26,675 bases of DNA from DATGKD01 sp035294855 (GTDB taxonomy: Bacteria; Actinomycetota; Acidimicrobiia; Acidimicrobiales; UBA8190): NCBI GenBank assembly GCA_035294855.1, contig DATGKD010000083.1, forward strand, positions 1 through 26,675. Direction: 5' to 3'. The translations under genes were made by a program, and so were the position numbers. Shown piece by piece: positions 6,755 to 15,149 of this stretch. Each line of letters begins with the position of its first letter. Within the stretch, counting starts at the first letter, position 1. The notes beneath the pieces were generated by a model. That model was not told the DNA's origin and made no database searches. It worked only from the letters and a program-made list of their open reading frames with translations.

Positions 6755-7645
6755 ATGGGGCCGACATCTGCACTGACGGCCGGGGTCATCGGCCTGGGGG
6801 ACATCGGGCGCGGGGTCGCCGACTGTGCGGTCCGGGCCGGGCTCGACGTGGTGGTCTGCGACGTCCGACCCGAGGCAACCGAGCCGTTCGCCCAGACCGC
6901 CCACGTCGCTGTCGATCCCGCCGACCTGGGCGGGCGGTGCGATGTGCTCCTCGTCGCCGTCGTCAACGACGCTCAGGTGCTGAAGGTGGTCGACCCCGAT
7001 GAGGGCGCGTTGGCCACGGCGAGGCCGGCGTCGACGGTCGTGGTGCTGTCGACGGTGGCGCCCGAGACCGTCGAGCGGGTCGGAGCGTGGGCCGCACCGC
7101 GACAGGTGGGTGTGCTCGACTGCGGCGTCAGTGGTGGCCCGGAGGCGGCGGCGACAGGCTCACTCGTCGCCATGGTGGGAGGAGACGTCACCGTCGTCGA
7201 CCGCGCTCGACCGGTGCTCGACGCGTTCAGCGGCTCGGTCGTGCACGTGGGGCCGCTCGGAGCCGGTCTGCGGGCCAAGCTGGCGCGCAACCTCGTGCAA
7301 TACGGGTCATGGTTGGCGGCCTACGAGGCTCAGGTTCTCGCTGAAGCCGCCGGGATCGAGCTGGCCAAGCTGGCCGAGGTCATCCGGGAGAGCGACAAGA
7401 AGATCGGCGGCGCGTCGAGACTCATGTTCCGGACCACGGTGGCACCGTTCACCGACGAGGACCATCCCGCCATCGTGAACGCCATGCAGGCGGGCGCCGC
7501 TCTGGCCCACAAGGATCTGCGCGCCGCGCTCGACCTGGGGCGCCGCCTGGGGGTTCCGCTGCCCCTCGCCACGATGGTGGAGCGGCGCGCCGACGCGGTA
7601 TTCGGTCTCGAGCCGGACCCGTGGTCGAGCGGTGATGCATCATGA
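6755..7645 (+). CDS. 3-hydroxyisobutyrate dehydrogenase-like (beta-hydroxyacid dehydrogenase) NAD-binding enzyme
   Basis: This encodes 296 aa. An N-terminal Rossmann GxGxxG (GVIGLGDIGRG, about 10-20) is followed by the family substrate-binding segment SGGPEAAATG at about 126-135 and the catalytic Lys175/Asn179 in RAKLARNL. The C-terminal helical domain is complete, so it is a full-length member of the 6-phosphogluconate/3-hydroxyisobutyrate dehydrogenase superfamily. It oxidises a beta-hydroxyacid with NAD(P). It is the first gene of the rightward operon; its stop overlaps the ATG of the aldehyde dehydrogenase. It corresponds to Rv0770, which in M. tuberculosis is the third gene of the arm. 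The natural substrate is unknown. Confidence 0.92.
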   Translation: MGPTSALTAGVIGLGDIGRGVADCAVRAGLDVVVCDVRPEATEPFAQTAHVAVDPADLGGRCDVLLVAVVNDAQVLKVVDPDEGALATARPASTVVVLSTVAPETVERVGAWAAPRQVGVLDCGVSGGPEAAATGSLVAMVGGDVTVVDRARPVLDAFSGSVVHVGPLGAGLRAKLARNLVQYGSWLAAYEAQVLAEAAGIELAKLAEVIRESDKKIGGASRLMFRTTVAPFTDEDHPAIVNAMQAGAALAHKDLRAALDLGRRLGVPLPLATMVERRADAVFGLEPDPWSSGDAS

Positions 7646-9108
7646 CGCCCGTGACGGGCGAGGAACGGATGCTGATCGACGGCAAGCTCGTCGCCTCGTC
7701 GAGTGGATCGGTGTTCGAGACGCTCGACCCCGCGACCGAAGAGGTCCTCGGTGTCGCCGCCGACGCCACGCCGGAAGATCTCGATCGGGCCATGGACGCC
7801 GCCCGGCGGGCATTCGACACCACCTCGTGGGCGGAGGACCTGGCGCTCCGGGTGCGCTGCGTGCGCCAGCTCCAACAGGCGATGACGGCGCACGCCGACG
7901 AATTGCGGACGATGACGATCGCCGAGACCGGCTCGCCGGTGTTCCTCACTCGTTCGGCCCAGCTGGACGACCCCATCGCCGGCCTCGGTTGGATGGCCGA
8001 CCTCGCCGAAACCTACGAGTGGGTGAGCGACCTCGGTCGCGCCGAGCCGCTCGGGATGCCCGCCCGGCGGTGGGTGCGACGCGAGCCGGTGGGGGTCGTG
8101 GCGGCCATCACGCCCTGGAACGTCCCGCACCAGATCAATCTGGCCAAGCTCGGGCCGGCCCTCGCCGCCGGCAACACGGTCGTGCTGAAGCCGGCGCCGG
8201 ACACGCCGTGGTGCGCAACCGTCCTCGGTCGGTTGATCCACGACGAAACGGACATTCCTCCGGGCGTCGTCAACGTGGTCACGTCGTCTGACCCCGCCTT
8301 CGGCGCGCCGCTCACCACCGACGAGCGGGTCGACCAGGTGAGCTTCACGGGGTCCACGGCGACCGGGCGCCGGATCATGGCTGCCGCCGCCGGCACGCTG
8401 AAGCGCGTCTTCCTCGAACTGGGCGGCAAGTCGGCGTTCGTCGTCCTCGACGACGCCGACCTGGCCGCTGCATGCGGGGTGGCCGCGTTCACGGTGTGCA
8501 CGCATGCCGGTCAGGGCTGCGCGATCACCACGCGCCTCGTCGTACCTCGGGCTCGCTTCGACGATGCCGCTGCGATCACGTCCTCCGCACTGGGCAAGCT
8601 CGCACCGGGCGACCCGCATGACCCCGGGACCATCTGCGGTCCGCTCATCAGCGCACGGCAGCGGGACCGCGTCGAGAGTTACCTACGCCTGGCGGCCCAA
8701 GAAGGAGGCACCATCGTGGTTGGGGGTGGCCGTCCCGTTGACCGGCCGAGGGGTTTCTTCGTCGACCCGACCTTGATCGTGGGCGTCGACAACCAGGCCC
8801 GCGTGGCCCGCGAGGAGATCTTCGGCCCTGTCCTCGTGCTCCTCCCCCACGACGGGGACGACGATGCCGTGGGGATCGCCAACGACTCGCCCTTCGGGTT
8901 GTCGGGCTCGGTGTGGTCGGCCGACCGCGACCGGGCCATGGGCGTGGCGGCCCGGATGCGCACCGGCACAGTGGGGGTGAACGGCGGCATCTGGTACAGC
9001 CCCGACGTCCCCTTCGGCGGTTACAAGCAGTCGGGCATCGGGCGGGAGATGGGACGCGCCGGCTTCGAGGAGTACCTCGAGACCAAGGCCGTCGCCGAGC
9101 CCGCATGA
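7642..9108 (+). CDS. NAD-dependent aldehyde dehydrogenase, Rv0768/AldA-like
   Basis: This encodes 488 aa, full length for the superfamily. Cofactor-site Asn160 is in TPWN, the general base Glu259 in LELGGKSAF, and the nucleophile Cys293 in AGQGCAITTR. The C-terminal oligomer part ends in PFGGYKQSGIGREMG. The sequence around these motifs matches M. tuberculosis AldA (Rv0768) closely from memory. It converts an aldehyde to the acid, which fits the step after an alcohol has been oxidised by one of the SDRs. The ATG overlaps the previous stop (ATGA), and its own stop overlaps the next start, so the three genes are coupled. Confidence 0.95.
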   Translation: MTPVTGEERMLIDGKLVASSSGSVFETLDPATEEVLGVAADATPEDLDRAMDAARRAFDTTSWAEDLALRVRCVRQLQQAMTAHADELRTMTIAETGSPVFLTRSAQLDDPIAGLGWMADLAETYEWVSDLGRAEPLGMPARRWVRREPVGVVAAITPWNVPHQINLAKLGPALAAGNTVVLKPAPDTPWCATVLGRLIHDETDIPPGVVNVVTSSDPAFGAPLTTDERVDQVSFTGSTATGRRIMAAAAGTLKRVFLELGGKSAFVVLDDADLAAACGVAAFTVCTHAGQGCAITTRLVVPRARFDDAAAITSSALGKLAPGDPHDPGTICGPLISARQRDRVESYLRLAAQEGGTIVVGGGRPVDRPRGFFVDPTLIVGVDNQARVAREEIFGPVLVLLPHDGDDDAVGIANDSPFGLSGSVWSADRDRAMGVAARMRTGTVGVNGGIWYSPDVPFGGYKQSGIGREMGRAGFEEYLETKAVAEPA

Positions 9109-9491
9109 CGGCCGAGCACCGACCTCCTCGGCCCGACCGCGCCGCCGGCATCGAGAAGATGCAGGCCGTCTACAACTTCTCGGTCGATCCGGCAGACATC
9201 GAAGGCGACTTCGTGTCCTACACCGTCGACCACCTCTTCGGCGACGTCTGGACGAGGCCCGCCCTCGACGTGGAGCAGCGGCGTCTGGTCACCATCGGGG
9301 TGTTGGCCGCGTTGGGCCAGAGCGCCTTGCTGGAGGTGCAGTTCACAAGCGCCCTCGACAACGGCGAGCTGACAGAGGACCAGGTGCGTGAGTTGGTGGT
9401 CCACCTCGCGCACTACGTCGGGTGGCCGCTCGCCACGGGCGCCAACGAGGCGGCGGAGCGGGTCATCGCCCGTCGCCGCAAGGCCACCTGA
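9105..9491 (+). CDS. Carboxymuconolactone decarboxylase-family protein
   Basis: This encodes 128 aa. It has the PcaC-type layout: DVWTRPALDVEQRRLVTIGVLAALG, then EVQFTSALDNGELTEDQVRE, then HLAHYVGWP. It has no CxxC, so it belongs to the PcaC-like branch and not to the AhpD-like peroxidase branch. In the protocatechuate pathway such proteins decarboxylate a gamma-lactone; here it may act on an acid made by the P450/dehydrogenase enzymes. The ATG overlaps the aldehyde dehydrogenase stop. It corresponds to Rv0771. A longer open frame upstream overlaps the aldehyde dehydrogenase and is not used. Confidence 0.9.
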   Translation: MTAEHRPPRPDRAAGIEKMQAVYNFSVDPADIEGDFVSYTVDHLFGDVWTRPALDVEQRRLVTIGVLAALGQSALLEVQFTSALDNGELTEDQVRELVVHLAHYVGWPLATGANEAAERVIARRRKAT

Positions 9492-9511
9492 GCGACGCGG
9501 GAACTGATTCG

Positions 9512-10270
9512 TTGGGCGCCTACGACTTCACCGGCAAGGTCGCTGTGGTCACCGGAGCGGGACGCGGCATCGGCCGCGCGTACGCGCGGGGACTCGCCGC
9601 CTCGGGAGCCTCGGTGGTGGTGGCCGACATCGACCAGGAAGGAGCGGCCGACACCGCCGGGGCGATCGTGGCCGAGGGTGGCAGCGCGGTGCCCGCGTGG
9701 GTGGACGTTTCGGACCCGGATGCCGCGGCGGCGATGGCCGAGCAGGCGGTCGAGCACTTCGGTGGCATCGACTACCTGGTCAACAACGCGGCGATTTTCG
9801 GCGGCATGCGCCTGGACCTCCTCCTCACCGTCGACTGGGACTACCTCGAGCGCTTCCTGTCGGTGAACCTCACGGGACCGCTCGTGTGCACGCGGGCGTG
9901 CTACCGGGCGATGACGGAGCGCGGCGGTGGCGCCGTCGTCAACCAGTCGTCGACGGCGGCCTACCTCTACGCCGGCTACTACGGGTGGGCCAAGGCGGGC
10001 GTCAACTCGCTCACCCAGCAGCTCGCCCATGAGCTCGGCGGGATGAACATTCGCGTGAACGCCATCGCGCCCGGCCCCACCAACACCGAGGCCGCGCAGT
10101 CGGTCGTCCCCGAGCAGTACATGAGCCAACTGGTCAGTTCGTTGGCCCTGAAGCGTCAGGGTGAACCGGAGGACCTCGTCGGGATGTGCCTCTTCCTGCT
10201 GTCCGACGACGCCCGGTGGATCACGGGCCATGTGTTCAACGTCGACGGGGGCCAGGTCTTCCGGCCCTGA
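9512..10270 (+). CDS. Short-chain dehydrogenase/reductase, Rv0769-like
   Basis: This encodes 252 aa from a TTG start. TGAGRGIG is at about 14-21, NNAA at 91-94, and the catalytic Ser147, Tyr157 and Lys161 are present. ADI after beta-2 indicates NAD preference. NQSSTAA and PEDLVGMCLFLLSD agree closely with my memory of Rv0769. I chose TTG 9512 because GAYDFTGKVAVVTG is where family members begin; an ATG at 9422 exists but overlaps the preceding gene by 70 bp and its extension is not protein-like. It is the last gene of the rightward operon, 20 bp after the decarboxylase-like gene. Confidence 0.92.
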   Translation: MGAYDFTGKVAVVTGAGRGIGRAYARGLAASGASVVVADIDQEGAADTAGAIVAEGGSAVPAWVDVSDPDAAAAMAEQAVEHFGGIDYLVNNAAIFGGMRLDLLLTVDWDYLERFLSVNLTGPLVCTRACYRAMTERGGGAVVNQSSTAAYLYAGYYGWAKAGVNSLTQQLAHELGGMNIRVNAIAPGPTNTEAAQSVVPEQYMSQLVSSLALKRQGEPEDLVGMCLFLLSDDARWITGHVFNVDGGQVFRP

Positions 10271-10281
10271 GGCTCCGGCGG

Positions 10282-11502
10282 CTATGCGCCCCGGCTGGCG
10301 CGGAATCTGAGCGGCAGGCGTGCCGGGCCCCAGATGCCGAAGGTGGCCGGCTTCCACTCGATGGCGCCGTCGAGCTCCAGGTCCCGCATGCGTGGCGCCA
10401 GGACCCCCAACGCCTCCTGCAGCTCGGCACGGGCGAGCGCGGCGCCGAGGCAGTGATGGATCCCCGACCCGAACGTCATCTGCTTCGTGCCCGCCTGCCG
10501 GGTGATGTCGAACGTGTCGGGCTCGTCGAAGGCGGCCGGGTCACGATTGGCCCCGGCGAGCAACACCGCCACCAGGGTGCCCCGGGGGAACACCACGCCC
10601 CGGTATTCGATGTCCTCCGCCGCGACGCGCGCGGTGCCCCGCACCGCGCCCAGGTAGCGCATCGACTCCTCGACCGCCCGCGGTGCGAGCTCCGGGTCCG
10701 CCGCCAGGGCGGCCCACTGGTCGGGATGGGAGGCGAAGAGCGCCAGGCAACAGGCCAGCTGGTTGCGGGTCGTGTCCGTGCCGGCCATCAAGATGGCTTC
10801 GGTCATCATGACGAGCTCGTCGGTGGACAGCCGGTCGCCCGACTCCTCGATGGCGATGAGCGCGCTCAAGAGATCGTCACGGGGGTGACTCCGGCGTTCG
10901 TCGACCATGGCGCGCACGTACACCTCGAGCTCGCCCGACGCCCGCTGGATGATCGGCAGGTCGGACGCGAGATCCTGGTTGAAGAGGCGGAAGATGTCCG
11001 TTGCCCAGTCGGAGAAGCGTTTCCAGTCTTCCTTCGGGGCGCCGAGGAGCTCGCAGATGATCGGGATCGGGTAGGGCTCGCACACGTCGGCCACGAAATC
11101 GGCACGCCCCTCCGACGCGATGGCGTCGAACAGCCTGTCGACGACGTCGCGCATGAACGGCCGCAGCCGGTCGATGGCCGACGGGGTGAACGCCGGTGCC
11201 ACGAGCCGCCGCAGGCGGGTGTGGCTCTCGCCCTCCATGGACAGGATGGAAGGCCGCCTGGTCTCGAGGAACTCATCCGGTTCCACGCCGGCCAGCTGGG
11301 GCAAGAGCGACAGCGCCGAATGGAAGCGCCGCTCGCGCAGGACGGCCACCGCGTCGTCGTGTGTCGTCACGGCGAAGCCCAGGGGCGTCCGGACGAGCCA
11401 CGAGCGGGACCGCGCGTCGGCCACGGCGGTCAGCTCCTCGAGGCGCTCGAAACCGGCGGTGTCGAGCTCGGGAATGTCCAGGTCGAAGGCGGAAGTCACC
11501 AC
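10282..11502 (-). CDS. Cytochrome P450, third in the window
   Basis: This encodes 406 aa. I-helix AGTDTT is at about 240-245, ExxR (ESMR) at about 279-282, and FGSGIHHCLG has its heme Cys at about 351. It is a soluble class I bacterial P450. Two GTG codons are present at the start; GTG 11502 follows GAGAGGAAG. It faces the rightward operon, with only 11 bp between the two stops, so it is transcribed from its own promoter. I cannot assign a CYP family; mycobacteria also carry a further P450 (cyp126) a little downstream of this block. It probably relies on the ferredoxin at 1646-1840 or one elsewhere. Confidence 0.93.
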   Translation of the reverse strand: MVTSAFDLDIPELDTAGFERLEELTAVADARSRSWLVRTPLGFAVTTHDDAVAVLRERRFHSALSLLPQLAGVEPDEFLETRRPSILSMEGESHTRLRRLVAPAFTPSAIDRLRPFMRDVVDRLFDAIASEGRADFVADVCEPYPIPIICELLGAPKEDWKRFSDWATDIFRLFNQDLASDLPIIQRASGELEVYVRAMVDERRSHPRDDLLSALIAIEESGDRLSTDELVMMTEAILMAGTDTTRNQLACCLALFASHPDQWAALAADPELAPRAVEESMRYLGAVRGTARVAAEDIEYRGVVFPRGTLVAVLLAGANRDPAAFDEPDTFDITRQAGTKQMTFGSGIHHCLGAALARAELQEALGVLAPRMRDLELDGAIEWKPATFGIWGPARLPLRFRASRGA

Positions 11503-11677
11503 GTTTTGCTTCCTCTCCGGGCGGCGACTGCCCGTTCGAGGCTATCCCACCGCGCTCGAAGGACCGCCCCTCCAATGCACCCCGACGGTGGACGGTCGTT
11601 GCCTCGAGCGCGGGTTCGCTCGCACCCACGGCGAGGACGCCGGCACGCTGCGTTACGAATCGTCACATTCCGGGAAT

Positions 11678-11908
11678 ATGCCCACGGTCGAGCGGGTGGA
11701 GAGGGATGTGAGTGCGTTGGGAACGCTGTACCACCAGCCGGGGTGCGACGACTACTGCGTTCTCTGCGACATGCTCGGGTTCCTGCGGGCCCTGACCAGG
11801 TTCGTGAGAGCGTTCGCGTCCGGTGACGTCCTGGCCGACGCCACGAGCGCAGCGATGGGCGCGACCGAACCCCCGGGGCGTGCGGTGCGACAGCGTCCGG
11901 CGGCGTAG
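11678..11908 (+). CDS. Small hypothetical protein with three clustered cysteines
   Basis: This encodes 76 aa from ATG 11678, with CGGGA about 7 bases upstream. Third codon positions are strongly G/C, as in neighbouring genes. The central CDDYCVLCDM holds three cysteines in eight residues, followed by a hydrophobic helix-like run (LRALTRFVRAFASGD). The C-terminal 20 residues look disordered. I recognise no family. It lies between a P450 and a short leftward gene. It could be metal-binding, but the pattern is not one I can name. Confidence 0.5.
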   Translation: MPTVERVERDVSALGTLYHQPGCDDYCVLCDMLGFLRALTRFVRAFASGDVLADATSAAMGATEPPGRAVRQRPAA

Positions 11909-11959
11909 CCCTCGTCCCGGGAAGGTCCGGGCACACGGACCCTCGACGGCGAGCCGCAC

Positions 11960-11981
11960 GTCGCGACGGCGTACGCGACGT
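11960..11981. terminator. Stem-loop between convergent small genes
   Basis: CGTCGCG (11960-11966) and CGCGACG (11975-11981) form a perfect 7-bp stem with an 8-base loop. A weaker GTCCG/CGGAC hairpin lies at 11925-11940. Their place between two converging genes suggests transcription termination, though neither has a T-tract. Confidence 0.3.
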
Positions 11982-12002
11982 TCGAGCGTGTCGTGTCGCG
12001 CC

Positions 12003-12170
12003 CTACGCGGCCTCGACGATCACGCGCACGACGAACCCGTTGACGTTGCGAAGGACCGACGCCTTGCCCCGCTCTGCCGCCACCGACGCCAAGGCGAGGA
12101 CGTCCTCACCCAGGTCCTCGGCGACGTTGTCCCCCTCGACCCACGGTGCGGGTCGGTACCCCTTCTCCAT
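12003..12170 (-). CDS. Small hypothetical protein
   Basis: This encodes 55 aa from ATG 12170, behind a GGGGGG run 6 bases upstream. The frame stays open up to 12236 (77 aa), but the added residues look noncoding. The protein is compact: GYRPAPWVEGDNVAEDLGEDVLALASVAAERG, then a beta-like VLRNVNGFVVRVIVEAA end. I recognise no family. It lies downstream of the phosphoesterase gene on the same strand, about 100 bp away, and may be read from its promoter. Confidence 0.55.
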   Translation of the reverse strand: MEKGYRPAPWVEGDNVAEDLGEDVLALASVAAERGKASVLRNVNGFVVRVIVEAA

Positions 12171-12266
12171 GCCTGCCCCCCCAATCCGAGTTGCCGGCAC
12201 AAGCGTAGGGGCCGCCGCCCCGGACAACGTCGTCACGAATGAGGAATTTCTCCGGCTGCGCAGGCG

Positions 12267-13808
12267 TCAGGGCACCGAGGTCGCCGTCGCAGGAGCTCTC
12301 CGCCTGGCCGTCCCGGGCTCCTGCGAGGGCATCTGGAGGTTGGCCGGCACCGGATACGGGGGACCGTTCAGGCTGCCCCCGACCAGGTCCGCGGGCGAGC
12401 ACCCCCGCTGCACGGCGGGATCGCCCGCGCCGGGGGTCGCGGGCAGCGACGGGATCGAGACGTCGGGCGACCCGACCTGCAAGGTGGACGTGAGGTCGCC
12501 GGTGACCGAGCGGCGCCACGCCGAGATGTTCGGGGCCCGCACGTCGAAGAGCGTCTCCAGGAAACGGAGCTGTGACGTGTGGTCGAAGACATCCGAGCAG
12601 ACGTAGCCGCCGCGCGAGAACGGCGACACGACGAGCAGAGGGACGCGGAAACCCAGGCCCACCGGACCGAAGATCCCACCGATGGCGCTAGCGCGGGTGG
12701 ACGGAGCCAGGTACTCCCCGGGCGTCCCGGGGGGAGGTGTCGGGGGCGGCACGTGGTCGAAGAAACCATCGTTCTCGTCGTGCATCACGAACAGGACGGT
12801 CTTTGCCCACACCTTGGGGTTCGACGTCAGGATGGAAAGCACCTGGTGCGAGTACATCATCCCGATCGCCGGGGGTGCCGGGGGATGCTCGTCGTGCCCG
12901 TTTGGCGGCGTCAGCCAGGAGACCTGGGGCAAGGTGTCGGTGGCCACGTCGTGGGAGAAGTCCCTCGGAAAGAGCGGCAGGAAGGCCTGGCGGTAGAGCG
13001 CGGACGACGGGTTCGCGTAGCGCTGGAAGGCGAGCAGCACGTTGTCGGACACCGTCGACGCATAGGGATTGGTGGGCTGGTACTTGGAGCCGGGAGGGTT
13101 GTAGACCCTCCAGCTGATCCCCGCGGCCTGAAGGCGTTCGGGCATCGTCGTCCAGGCCAGATCGAACTGGGACGCGGAGTTGCTGTAGATCGGACCGCCT
13201 GCGTGCCCCTCGGCGTCGATCGTTCCCGACAGGGCATGCAAGCGGTTGGGCTGCGTGGGGCCCATGACCGAACAGTGATACCCGTCACAGATCGTGAACG
13301 CGTCGGCGAGGGCATAGTAGAAGCCCAAGTCGGCCCGCGTGTAGTAGCCCATCGTCAGCACGCCGTTGGCCGGGCCCTCGACGTTCGGGTCGACATGGGT
13401 GGCAACGAAACGGTCCATCTGTCCGCCGTTCCAGCATTTGTGCTGCACGTCCCATTCGTGGGACAGGTCGTTCGTGCACTCACCATTGGCGGCGGTGGTG
13501 TCGAGGTGGAACGGCAGGAGCGTCGGCGAGGATCCGCCCGGCCACGACTGCGCGAATGCGCCCAGGGAGCCGCTGGGGTGGTCGTCGAAGCCGCGCACTC
13601 CGGGGTAGGTGCCGAAGTAGTGGTCGAAGGACCGGTTCTCGTGCATCAGGAACACGACGTGCTCGATCGCTCCGAGGTCGGATCCGGCGGGTCGAACGTT
13701 GGCGGCCTTCTTGGCGAGCTGACCGCCGCACCCGGACAGGACGGCTGACGCGCCGGCGGCGACGCCGGCCGCCAGGACTTGTCGGCGCGTGAAACAGCCA
13801 GTGGTCAT
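12267..13808 (-). CDS. Phosphoesterase of the phospholipase C family, exported and probably a lipoprotein
   Basis: This encodes 513 aa. The N-terminus has an RR pair (FTRRQVLAAG), a hydrophobic run and a lipobox LSGC with Cys27, which fits Tat export and lipid anchoring. ENRSFDHYFG at about 57-66 is the family signature; HDENDGFFDHVPPP, VSPFSRGG and DHTSQLRFLE further along complete the metal-dependent phosphoesterase core of nonhemolytic phospholipase C and bacterial acid phosphatases. Expected substrates are phospholipids or phosphate esters outside the membrane, giving a role in phosphate or lipid scavenging. I chose ATG 13808; a GTG at 13814 is equally possible and neither has a strong ribosome-binding site. 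The tail after about residue 480 is Pro/Arg rich. Confidence 0.9.
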   Translation of the reverse strand: MTTGCFTRRQVLAAGVAAGASAVLSGCGGQLAKKAANVRPAGSDLGAIEHVVFLMHENRSFDHYFGTYPGVRGFDDHPSGSLGAFAQSWPGGSSPTLLPFHLDTTAANGECTNDLSHEWDVQHKCWNGGQMDRFVATHVDPNVEGPANGVLTMGYYTRADLGFYYALADAFTICDGYHCSVMGPTQPNRLHALSGTIDAEGHAGGPIYSNSASQFDLAWTTMPERLQAAGISWRVYNPPGSKYQPTNPYASTVSDNVLLAFQRYANPSSALYRQAFLPLFPRDFSHDVATDTLPQVSWLTPPNGHDEHPPAPPAIGMMYSHQVLSILTSNPKVWAKTVLFVMHDENDGFFDHVPPPTPPPGTPGEYLAPSTRASAIGGIFGPVGLGFRVPLLVVSPFSRGGYVCSDVFDHTSQLRFLETLFDVRAPNISAWRRSVTGDLTSTLQVGSPDVSIPSLPATPGAGDPAVQRGCSPADLVGGSLNGPPYPVPANLQMPSQEPGTARRRAPATATSVP

Positions 13809-13891
13809 CGGCACACCCGCGAGTTCACCATGGCGGTCTTCCCCGCGGCGGAGGCTACCCGGGGGCTGCGGCCGGGCGTAGGTTTCCTGCG

Positions 13892-14731
13892 ATGACCGCC
13901 GAACAGACGGGGCGGACGAGCGACGCTCCGCCCGCCCCGCTCGTGCGCTTCGGCCGCCACCCGCTCAGGTGGGTCGCGGTGCACGTCGAGCTCCTCGTCT
14001 TCGCCGTGGTCCTGGCGCACCTCGGCATGCTCGTGGTCGTGGCGCTCTACTACATGGCCTTCGAGCTCAACGGATCGGCCACGGCCTGGTGGCACCACAC
14101 GGTGAGCAATGCCAACCTCCGCCACGACATCCGCGACGTGATCGAGGGCCTGTTCGGTGGGTTCCTCGCCCAGCAGGTGATCTACAACCACTACCGGAAG
14201 CGCCGACGCCGGACACGCATCGACGACATCGAGATCGCCCTCCACATCCCGAACGTCAAGGACGACAAGCCTGTCAACGTGAGCCAGGTGCTCGTCGGGC
14301 CCCCGCTCGCTCTCGTCTACGCGCTGCCCGGATTCTGGGTGGCATTCGGCGTGCTCGGCGCGCTGCACGTGCACGCGTTGCACGCCGCCAGCGGCAGCGT
14401 GTGGGCGCGGACACAGACCATCTGGACGTCCAACTGGGACAAGAAGCTGATGGGCTATGCCGCCGCGTTCTTCTTCGGGCGCCGTCCGATGAAGCAGGTG
14501 TTCAACGGAGTCCAGCTTTGGTTCGCGCAGCGGACGACCAAGGAGCACCGGTGGCTCCCCCCGACGTTCCGCGCCCGCTACAACGACGTGCATCGCCTGG
14601 AATCCGGGGGCACGCGGCCCACCCGGCGGTTCCGGCCTCTCGACGTCTTCATGTCCCTACTCATCGTCCTGGGCCTGTCGCTCGCGGGATACGGCTACTA
14701 CGTCCTCACCTTTGTCGCCAAGGGAGGTTGA
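13892..14731 (+). CDS. Membrane protein of unknown function
   Basis: This encodes 279 aa. I see three likely transmembrane helices: about residues 28-55, about 138-162 and about 253-275. A basic stretch (YRKRRRRTRIDD) lies between the first two. The region between helices 2 and 3 is soluble, His/Trp/Arg rich. I recognise no family; the layout does not match a transporter or sensor kinase. It is divergent from the phosphoesterase with 83 bp between starts, so the two may share a control region. The ATG has no strong ribosome-binding site. Confidence 0.8.
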   Translation: MTAEQTGRTSDAPPAPLVRFGRHPLRWVAVHVELLVFAVVLAHLGMLVVVALYYMAFELNGSATAWWHHTVSNANLRHDIRDVIEGLFGGFLAQQVIYNHYRKRRRRTRIDDIEIALHIPNVKDDKPVNVSQVLVGPPLALVYALPGFWVAFGVLGALHVHALHAASGSVWARTQTIWTSNWDKKLMGYAAAFFFGRRPMKQVFNGVQLWFAQRTTKEHRWLPPTFRARYNDVHRLESGGTRPTRRFRPLDVFMSLLIVLGLSLAGYGYYVLTFVAKGG

Positions 14732-14749
14732 GCGTGGCAGGCTCCTCAC

Positions 14750-15121
14750 ATGGCTGACGCCTCCATCGGGCTGGTCCTGGACGCCACCGACCCGGACGCG
14801 ATCGCGCCCTTCTGGGCCGCCGCGCTCGGCATGACCCGACAGGGCGCCGTGGAGAACTACGTGCTCTTGACGTCGGAGGACGGCCCGGTGCGCCAGCTGC
14901 TGCTCCAGCGGGTGGCCGAGCCGAAGACGACGAAGAACCGGATGCACCTGGACATCGAGACCGCAGACGTCGACGGTGAGGTGGCGCGGCTGGAGGCGCT
15001 CGGAGCGCGGCGGCTCGAACCCGAGGCACGCCGCGAGCACGGGAGCCGCTGGGTGATCATGGCCGACCCGGAGGGCAACGAGCTCTGCGTCTGCGACGGC
15101 GGCCAGGGCCCCTCGGGTTGA
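14750..15121 (+). CDS. VOC-superfamily (glyoxalase-like) protein
   Basis: This encodes 123 aa, one vicinal-oxygen-chelate unit pair. The LVLDATDPDAIAPFWAAALGM start, the NRMHLDIETADVDGEVARLEALGA middle and the VIMADPEGNELCVC end follow the glyoxalase-like domain common in actinobacteria. His and Glu in MHLDIE and GNELCV are in the positions of metal ligands in related enzymes. The function could be a metal-dependent lyase/dioxygenase or a small-molecule binding protein; the sequence does not say which. It follows the membrane protein by 18 bp on the same strand, so the two probably form an operon. Confidence 0.88.
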   Translation: MADASIGLVLDATDPDAIAPFWAAALGMTRQGAVENYVLLTSEDGPVRQLLLQRVAEPKTTKNRMHLDIETADVDGEVARLEALGARRLEPEARREHGSRWVIMADPEGNELCVCDGGQGPSG

Positions 15122-15149
15122 GCGGGCGCCTGCTCAGGCCCAGACGGTC

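Noticed and set aside
7330..8619. 429-aa open frame opposite the aldehyde dehydrogenase
   Set aside because: It is antisense to a gene with intact catalytic motifs, and shows no family features.
10186..11826. 546-aa open frame opposite the third P450
   Set aside because: It is antisense to intact P450 signature motifs and starts inside the SDR gene.
12579..13748. 389-aa open frame opposite the phosphoesterase
   Set aside because: It is a shadow frame made of Arg/Gly/Val repeats, and the other strand has clear family motifs.
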